A stretch of 64,000 nt of DNA, from positions 3,769,767-3,833,766 of the forward strand of contig CAXIPT010000009.1 in assembly GCA_964030475.1 (NCBI GenBank), read 5' to 3'. The position numbers and the translations under genes are program-made. The number at the start of each line of letters is the position of its first letter. Within the stretch, counting starts at the first letter, position 1. The DNA comes from Tethya wilhelma (taxonomy: Eukaryota; Porifera; Demospongiae; Tethyida; Tethyidae). The notes beneath the pieces were generated by a model that saw only the letters and a program-made list of their open reading frames with translations, made no database searches and was not told the DNA's origin. Below, piece by piece: positions 57,001-64,000 of the stretch.

Positions 57001-57072
57001 ATAATCACCTGATGAACCTGGTAGTTCCTGATCACATGTATGACAACTGAGTGGACTAACAATATTGCCCAT
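48083..57072 (-). CDS. Giant SecA-like ATPase with TPR-like, hydrophobic, OTU-like and HNH-like regions
   Basis: Two exons (48735-57072 and 48083-48534, phase 1, GTAAGT...CAG) give about 2929 residues. It starts MGNIVS, a possible N-myristoylation site. An acidic stretch lies near 285-325. The motor matches bacterial SecA: SGEGKST (Walker A, 674-680), LELAQRDSADW, VYGTVSSFSADYLR, VDEVDMLMLDEG (Walker B, D788-D791), LAGRGTDIK (1498-1506) and AFGRTARCGNPGS (about 1534-1546). Then TPR-like helices (about 1680-1760), glycine-rich hydrophobic segments (about 1875-1960), a stretch with GHYDRL (His 2678), an OTU-type GNCYYDAI (Cys 2698), and in exon 2 VDHIVELQ (D2806, H2807), NLQGLGADGN and K2855, an HNH-like pattern. 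Function is unknown; the architecture recalls polymorphic-toxin or effector proteins more than secretion machinery. The 8.3-kb exon is exceptional beside the short exons of its neighbours. Confidence 0.85.
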
Positions 57073-59640
57073 GGCTGCAGCTGCAAGTCAAGCTGTGTAG
57101 ACTGAGACAATCAATAATATTTCAGAGCCTCTTAAGTATGCTAGCTTTCTAACATCTAAATTAAGTAACTTGCAATCTATTTTTGTGTTTTGGGCAATCT
57201 AAAAATAGCTTAGGTTTTTCAGAATGCAAATTAAGACAAAAATAATATATTCATGATATCTATTATACCTATAATGATCATTGAATACTGTTATAATATC
57301 CAAGATCAAATAATTACTGAGAATGATTGGCATGCCTATGTGCCACTCCTACCTACACCGTATAGTACCCACGCCTACATAGAATTTGTACAATGCATAG
57401 TACTTTTATTGTAAACAAAAATTCCTTATAAATGCATGGTACACATGGCATTGCATGCATGCATAATTATTATTATTATTATGTACTGCTTTCATATCTG
57501 ATGTTTATCACCGTAAAAATCATAATGCATTTTGAATGATTATCATACAAAACTACACTAGCTGTCAGTCTATCATAATAATAAACTATAATATCGATCA
57601 TGCATGCTTAGTGTGATCCATTACAATTACGAAGAAATTCAAGTTAAGTTTTCCTCATTCTTGCATGATTGTGCCCATGCACTCCTACATATTAGTGTCT
57701 TCTAAAAGTGTACAAATACAGTACTACAATCACTCTGGGTATAGTTACACAGGACCAATGTTCATATTTTACAATTCTCAGTGAAGTGATATTGTGGACC
57801 AAGTGGAAAACAAAAAAGCATTTTTGAGACTCCATAGATTATAATGATTTCATGCCGCCTGGCACACATGCACCATGCATGGGGTACTAACCAAACAATA
57901 ATAACAAACTTTGGCATGCATGCATGTGATGAATAATTAATTTAATTAGACAGATGATACAGATATTCATGCATTGTTACAGTTAATTATGTGCTTTTAA
58001 CTATTATAACAAAGCATGTACCGCTTTGCATGGGGTATCACATGTATGCATATCTTGAATAGCTATAGCTCCCACCCAAGTCAATGACATTGTAAATTTG
58101 CATTTCACGAGTATACAAGTTCAAGGTATCTCCCATTTATTCATCAGCAAATGGATATTATAATTCTGCCAAAGTCATAATAATTATGATTTTAGCTTTC
58201 AAAATCAAGTTCTTGCACCTAGCTATGTGGCAGTTGCACGGATCAGACCGGTGGCATATTGATATAATCATGATAATGGTAACCATTAATGCCTAGCTCT
58301 GTATTGGGTATACAGCACTGTCACATAATAAAAAGAAAATATGTTTGTGGGAGCAAATAATTGAACCAATAACATTTTATGCTATATATTAAGTAAACAT
58401 GTTTGTACCACCCAAAGTGAACCAATTCCACTAATGAATGACCTTGGCTATGAATGATTTAAACTATAAACTTTAGTAAGGTATATATACTCAAAAGTTT
58501 TAGAGGTATATACAATGTTAATTTCCCTTTTGTGGGAATTGAGGAGCAAAATGAATTGCCAATAATTTGGATTAAGTATACCTTGCATAAGACTCAACTG
58601 TATAATTATAATATCCACAATGATACATATGTACACTCAGTAAATTCTTTATCATGTCAAAAGAGTTTTATAGCCTACAAGTAATCTTGAACAGTTTCCA
58701 TACTGAATAATTATGCTCAGAGTCCCTTGTGGTCTCTTTCCATTAGACTCGGCTATTAAAGTGGTGATGGCAGTGGTCAGTGATAGTGAGGGTACACTAC
58801 TATAATTGCATGGAAACCGTGAATAAGGAACACTCTAATATATAACCTGCCTGCACCAATGGGCCAGACTGAATTCACAGTGTCTTTAGCACACTGCTTT
58901 TATTATGAGTTAGACATGCAGATTGCACTGATATTGATATTCATGACAATACGACTATACATATGTCTTTCATGCTTCAAAAATTAATGCTGAAATGCAT
59001 AATTATATGCAAAAAGCTTTATATTGATAAGATAACAAGTATATATACGGATATGACATTACAGGAATGATAATATTATAGTAGTAATCAAGGCTTGTGT
59101 GACACACTTAGATGTAGGGTAGTAGATTGGAACTTACCATTAAGACCCTTTCTTGTGGCACTGTAATATGTCAGACTATGCCACAATGAGTATGACTCAC
59201 ATGCCTCCAGTGCCGGGGGGTTATTGTTCAACAGTTGTACAGTAATATATGTACTAAATTAATTAATATTACTGATAGAACTCACCAATGAAATGAGATA
59301 CAGATGAATAAGGAATTGATAGTTCAATTGGATCATTGGACAGCTCAATGGACAGACTGCATGTGATGCAATATGCTGGCTCAGACAATAGACAGTCTAC
59401 TCTGCATGAAAGGATAGAAGTAAATTGACTGTCAGATCATGCTCAGTAGATAATGACCAACATCTTTTATAATACATGAAATTTCTTTCAGTATTTAGCT
59501 ATAGCTCTGATTCCCAACTTGAACATCTTGACGACCAATGCCTTTGTTGATGCAGCTGATGTGACGATCCTTACCTGCTGCAGGTAGACTCAGTACCCTG
59601 GCCTGGGGTACTAATGATGATGACAGCTCTTTGCTGCGGG
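57073..59640. other. AT-rich spacer upstream of the giant gene
   Basis: No coding signal. Contains the presumed minus-strand promoter and scattered TGCATG-rich sequence. Confidence 0.5.
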
Positions 59641-61060
59641 AATATTACCATTCTAAAGGACCAGACGTGAGTAATGCATTGTACATGGTATGGGTCAATC
59701 GTTATGTGATTGTTACTCTTGGTCATGGCTCCTATGGAGCTGTCCTATGGCTCCTATGGAGCTGTCTACAAGGCCAAATGTGATCAACTTCTTTGTGCAG
59801 CTAAAGTTCTTCACCCTACCATTGTCAAGTTGACCTCCTGACTGAGTTGACCCTGGATCAGATGATCAAGTCAGAGATCAAGTTCCCAAGACCGTTTTTA
59901 GATCAATTACGTCATCCACACATTGCATCAGTGTGCACTGATCTGACTGTGGATTATGAATCAAACCTACTTGTCACTGTTCTTTAAGTATAGAACTGCT
60001 ATAGTATATAGCCTGACTCACTCTAAAGATCGCTCCAGGCATCCAACTGAATTTCATTTTCGATTGGTCATGATATCGCCACAGTTTATCTCCATTTAAA
60101 TAATATCATTCATCCGTAACTTATCTGGAAACAGTGTACTAGTATTGCTGGCAAGAGAACAGACTTCGGAATGTCTAAGCTCATGCACCGACTCAGACCA
60201 TACCGAGCTAGGTAACCAGTCAACACACTCACCTCCTGTCCAGGTACATTTGCCACCAGAATCGTACATGGAAGTATCCTATAACAGTCCTGGACCAGTG
60301 ATGCTAGGGATGGATGATCCACGGTCTCCCACTGGTACGACACAGATGCCTGTTCTTGAAACAGAGCGTACTAGGAAGGAACATTGACATTGATCATGAT
60401 CAGTGCCCCTGTTGTGAAACTATCAACTTATTTACAAGTTGAAGAGAAGAAACAGACAATTGAAGCTAAAGATCAAGAAATCACTGATAAAATTAAACTA
60501 ATACACAAGAAAAATGCGAAGAAATTAATCAAATGAGAAAACAGTTTCACGTAGTAGCTAAATCAGAAACTATCAGTGTACCAACAAATCACACTCGCGG
60601 CACAATTATTGAAAACCACAGAAAAATTACTCTGCAATCAAGAAACAAGACAAAAGTTTCCAGTTCAAACTTAAACTGTTTCAAAGGAAGCAAGAGGATC
60701 TCAGTTGGTAGATGGACGTATGGTTTACTTTACATCAGATGAAAATGTTCATTAATACGACACATACGTCCACCTCTGAATGGGGGACTCTTCCCAAGTG
60801 CCCACAATGGTGGTCTAGTCTAGCACTGGTGAAGAATCTCATCACCATGATCGGAGGGAAGCAAAAATGTGACTTCAAAATGACAAACAAACTGCTGTCA
60901 CTCAAGCCGGAAAGGAGTGAGATGGGTGGAAGAGTTTCCACCAATGCCAACAAGTCGTAGCAACTTCACAGCCATTATTTCTTACCTCAGCTATGTGGAT
61001 GTCAGTTTTATCGTGCTCTGTAATTGAACTTGTCAACTATTCTCCAACACTTGGAATATA
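59641..61060 (+). pseudogene. Kinase-Kelch pseudogene
   Basis: Pieces collinear with 38465-40624 are recognisable: the glycine loop and AAKVLHPTI region (59718-59823, with GGCTCCTATGGAGCTGTC partly duplicated), a decayed catalytic loop, DPRSPTGTTQMPVLETER (about 60318), the coiled coil (about 60430-60540) and Kelch units (60690-61020). Frameshifts, deletions and small insertions break the frame throughout, so it is not translatable as a kinase. Confidence 0.85.
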
Positions 61061-61300
61061 GCTAGTTTTATAAGGTTGGAAAATATATCTGCATGTCGGG
61101 AAACAACATATTGCTATGTAGGAAGATAGTTTTATTAGGTAGGGAAATCATTTTGCATGTAGGGAAATAGATATAAGGTAAGGAAGTAAGCTCGGGATTT
61201 TTGTTACATACAGCATGCCATATGTGCCATATGTCCGCTATTCAGGCTAGGATTTATATGTCGGTAGGTGGCCATTATTCGGATGTCCATGCATTAAGAG

Positions 61301-63023
61301 NGAGAGCACACAGCTACAGAAACAACGACCATATGGACAGAGATGGATACTGCTGTGAATCTTATCAGAGATGTTGCTGTTCCAATAATTGTGACAATAG
61401 ATTTGTGTTCTGCCTTCGACCAAGTGGAACAGCACAAGATGGCAATGAAGGCAACTGTCCTCTGGGGAGGTACACAACTGGACACATTGGAGATGATAGC
61501 TTCAACTTTAGATCACCTATTGCCAGTGGAGTACCCAACCCCATGGTGTTCACTGGGAGCCTCTGGCCAGTATGCTAAGCTCGGCTATATTTGTTACCAT
61601 TTTTTTCAGTTGGTAGTTCTTCTTCAGAGTACAAGTATAGTCCAAATATTTTTTAGAGTTAAATTAAGTAGCAATCTCTATGTAATGTTTTGGGTATTTA
61701 TCTCTATACTGGCAGGGTTCTGTTCAGTTGCTCATTGACATTCATGATGTGGACACCGGTTTATTCGAAGGTGGAGATAATTTTGTTGATGAACTCTACA
61801 TTACTGTGACCAGATCCATCAGTTCTTCCTTCTCCTCTCAAATAACCTACTATGGTCGCTATGGCAACAGCAGGATATCCCTCAGCTTCAGGGTGCAGTG
61901 TGCCACCAACTTCTATGGTTCCAACTGTGGAACCCATTGTGTCCCAAGGGATGATGCCACTGGCCACTTCACCTGTGGAAGTAGTGGACAGAAGGTGTGT
62001 CTGCCTGGTTGGACGGACACTGCTACTGCCTGTACCACACGTAAGTTTACCTGCTGCACACATGCATAGATTCAAGCCATGTTGGTGCTCTTTGATGATG
62101 TACAGCTATCTGTGCCACTGGGTGCAACTTGCAAGGAGCTAGCTGCTCAAATCCTGGAGAATGCATGTGAGATCGAACATCTGTGCTGTTATAGAGTTTT
62201 TATCAGATTATTACCATACTGAAACCACATGATAGGTGTAGCCCAGGTTGGGATGGACCACTCTGTACTCAGTGCACTGGGACAAGACCGGGATGCTGTA
62301 AGACTTTTATTATTGAAGTATAATCCAGCATATAAGCTATGCACATGTGATTGTTTGTGTACCTACAGCATCCACAGGAGGCTACTGTAATACACCAGGA
62401 GAGTGTCTATGCAGTACTGGCTATGCTGGAGATAATTGTGAAGTGGGTAAGTTGAAAGTAAAAATTTATCTGTCAGGTGTCTGGTTGTAAGCTATAATTC
62501 ATAGCTAGTGACTTGAAAGTTATATCTATAATGAAACTAATTACATTCATGCACTCTACTACAGATCTTCTTCCCTGTGAGCGTCAGTCTCCTTGTCAAA
62601 ATGGAGCCACCTGTTCCAACGATGGTCGTGGTGGCTACTCCTGCTCCTGCCCTGGGGGCTACGAGGGAGACAGCTGTCAGACAGAGACCAACGAATGTAG
62701 CCCAGACCCTTGTCGCAATGGAGCCATTTGTCAGGTATATGTGGAGTATTTAAAGTTTCATTATCAGAGTCTACATCATTATTAATTGGCCAAATAATTA
62801 TTTTATTTTCACCTTCCTTGAATCAATGCACCTGATCATGCACCTATGTTTCATGTGACTTGTTGCAACACTTATCTACATAGTGTATTTCCTCTGTTGT
62901 GTATAGGACCTGGTAGGTGGCTATCGCTGTGACTGTGTGCCAGGCTTCACTGGTTTGAACTGTGAGACTAACATCAATGATTGCACCAGCCCCTCTCTGT
63001 GTATAAATGGAGGAACATGCAGG
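61301..63023 (+). CDS. Delta/Jagged-type Notch ligand (MNNL, DSL, EGF repeats), incomplete at both ends
   Basis: Exons: ...-61569 (start unclear, N at 61301), 61716-62040, 62106-62166, 62236-62297, 62369-62446, 62565-62734, 62907-63023, with consistent phases. The first two encode a cysteine-rich Notch-ligand N-terminal region ([13 protein letters not shown], ending SLWP). The DSL domain is [14 protein letters not shown], then [20 protein letters not shown]-like repeats follow, each roughly one per small exon ([38 protein letters not shown]). The protein would be a type I membrane ligand activating Notch on a neighbouring cell. The signal peptide, transmembrane segment and tail are outside the readable sequence. 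Demosponges are known to have several Delta genes; which one this is cannot be told here. Confidence 0.9.
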
Positions 63024-63101
63024 GTACTAGCTGAATATAGCTGTAACCTCCTTCAGTGTGTGTTGACTTTGTTGATTTGCTATATATTACAAGTAATATT
63101 T

Positions 63102-63237
63102 GTACTATGAGTATCTAGTGTGTATGGTAATTGTACTCCTGAGGGCTGTTGTATGTATTCCCGAGGGCGCAGCCCGAGGGAAGACATACAACAGCACGAA
63201 GGAGTACAAAACCATACACACTAGATACTCATAGTAC
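63102..63237. repeat. Long near-perfect hairpin
   Basis: GTACTATGAGTATCTAGTGT is mirrored by ACACTAGATACTCATAGTAC around a GC-rich tip containing CGAGGGCGCAGCCCGAGGG. Arms are about 60 bp. MITE-like. Confidence 0.85.
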
Positions 63238-63440
63238 AGATGACTTGTACCATAGTGGTCACTAAATAAACTCAGCTGATGTACCCTAGGGTAAAACCAC
63301 CATGTACCCTGGCTTGCTCTAGAGTTACTACTGGTGGTTAGCCAGTGTACATGGGATATGTAAACTTAGGCGGTACCTTTGAAGTATGACCTAACTATGG
63401 TACAAGACAAATTGGAACACCTTAAATAAACTTTCTTTGT

Positions 63441-63441
<1 letters not shown>

Positions 63442-63514
<73 letters not shown>
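63442..63514. repeat. (CA)n microsatellite ending at an N
   Basis: A 73-bp CA run terminating at the single N (63515), an assembly break. Confidence 0.95.
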
Positions 63515-64000
63515 NTAAAAATAATAATAATTATTATGACAAAATTTCATCCAGCAGCGCAGCAAGCTGAGCCAATGCTTTCAAAGCCTTTGAGTATAGG
63601 TTAGTTCTTCATTTTGTCCAGATAAGTATAGACTAAGAGCAATTAATGCCATTTATCTGATTTAGACATACAAACAATTTTTAACATAGTAATACATCAT
63701 TGCTGCATGTTGAAACTTGTTGGATGAAAGTATGATAATTATACTATTATAGTGAAGGTGTTTTGGCTATATTGGTGTCAACCTCTGAAAGTGGACAACC
63801 TCTCTATAAAGGACAAAAGTCGTGCTCCCAACTTATCCGCTATATATTCGGAGGTTCTACTGTATTTTATTGGTCTAGTTGAGTGATTTGTTTCCTCTAG
63901 TTAGTCTACTAAGTGTGATTTGGGGAAAATTTGTTACAAGGGTTTGGTCATCTTTAATTAATATCCAATGATTTTTTGATAATGCTTTTAATTCGGTTGG

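Larger units (their letters stand above)
63024..64000. other. Probable intron of the Notch-ligand gene with repeats
   Basis: The donor at 63024 (GTACTA) opens it. It holds a long hairpin (63102-63237), a (CA)n run with an N (63515) and AT-rich sequence. No further exon is seen before the window end. Confidence 0.5.

Noticed and set aside
48628..57072. Bacterial contamination as the source of the SecA-like gene
   Set aside because: It has a GT-AG intron joining two coding exons in phase, AT-rich sponge-like flanks on the same contig, and non-bacterial domain additions. No N separates it from its neighbours.
59641..61060. Fourth functional kinase-Kelch gene
   Set aside because: Repeated frameshifts, deletions and a missing intact catalytic loop make it a pseudogene.

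Overview
The window is eukaryotic and reads as a demosponge genome, most likely Amphimedon queenslandica or a close relative. The reasons are: short GT-AG introns in nearly every gene, AT-rich spacers, very dense (CA)n and (CT)n microsatellites, many short palindromic elements, a DEATH-NACHT-LRR receptor, a Delta-type Notch ligand, a kinase-Kelch family, and single-N or N-run joins typical of a draft assembly. The species name is an inference.

Layout: 1-8.2 kb is spacer with repeats. 8.3-12.3 kb holds the 5' exon of a secreted protein (-), a complete AP-2 sigma subunit gene (+) and a complete RPS29 gene (-). 13.0-14.4 kb holds a possible tetraspanin-like first exon (+) and the first two exons of a choline/ethanolamine phosphotransferase (-), both cut off by an assembly gap. 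17.5-20.0 kb is a four-exon Crinkler/RHS-type NTPase-nuclease gene (-). 20.8-22.7 kb is an inverted-repeat cluster. 23.4-27.8 kb is an NLR (+) whose N-terminus combines hydrophobic segments with a 2A-like NPGP motif. 28.3-31.4 kb is a RhoGAP gene (-), broken by a join and running into a 420-base gap.

33.2-37.4 kb is a complete seven-exon mitochondrial 3-ketoacyl-CoA thiolase, ACAA2 (+). 37.7-44.0 kb is a kinase-Kelch cluster (one intact gene, a head fragment, a tail fragment) with an internally deleted Ty3/gypsy-like element. 44-47.3 kb is a nest of SINE, hAT-like MITE and duplicated palindromes. 48.1-57.1 kb is a giant two-exon gene (-) joining a SecA-like motor, TPR-like helices, hydrophobic segments, OTU-like regions and an HNH-like tail. 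59.6-61.1 kb is a decayed kinase-Kelch pseudogene. 61.3-63.0 kb is a Delta/Jagged-type Notch ligand (+), 5' and 3' incomplete.

Housekeeping genes (AP2S1, RPS29, ACAA2, the phosphotransferase) alternate with lineage-expanded genes of defence or genome-conflict character (CR NTPase-nuclease, NLR, SecA-OTU-HNH giant, kinase-Kelch). The three strongest leads are the signal/2A module in the NLR, the coiled-coil CR gene whose true N-terminus lies in small upstream exons, and the SecA giant. Gene models were assembled by eye from splice signals, reading phase and remembered family motifs; no database search was run.
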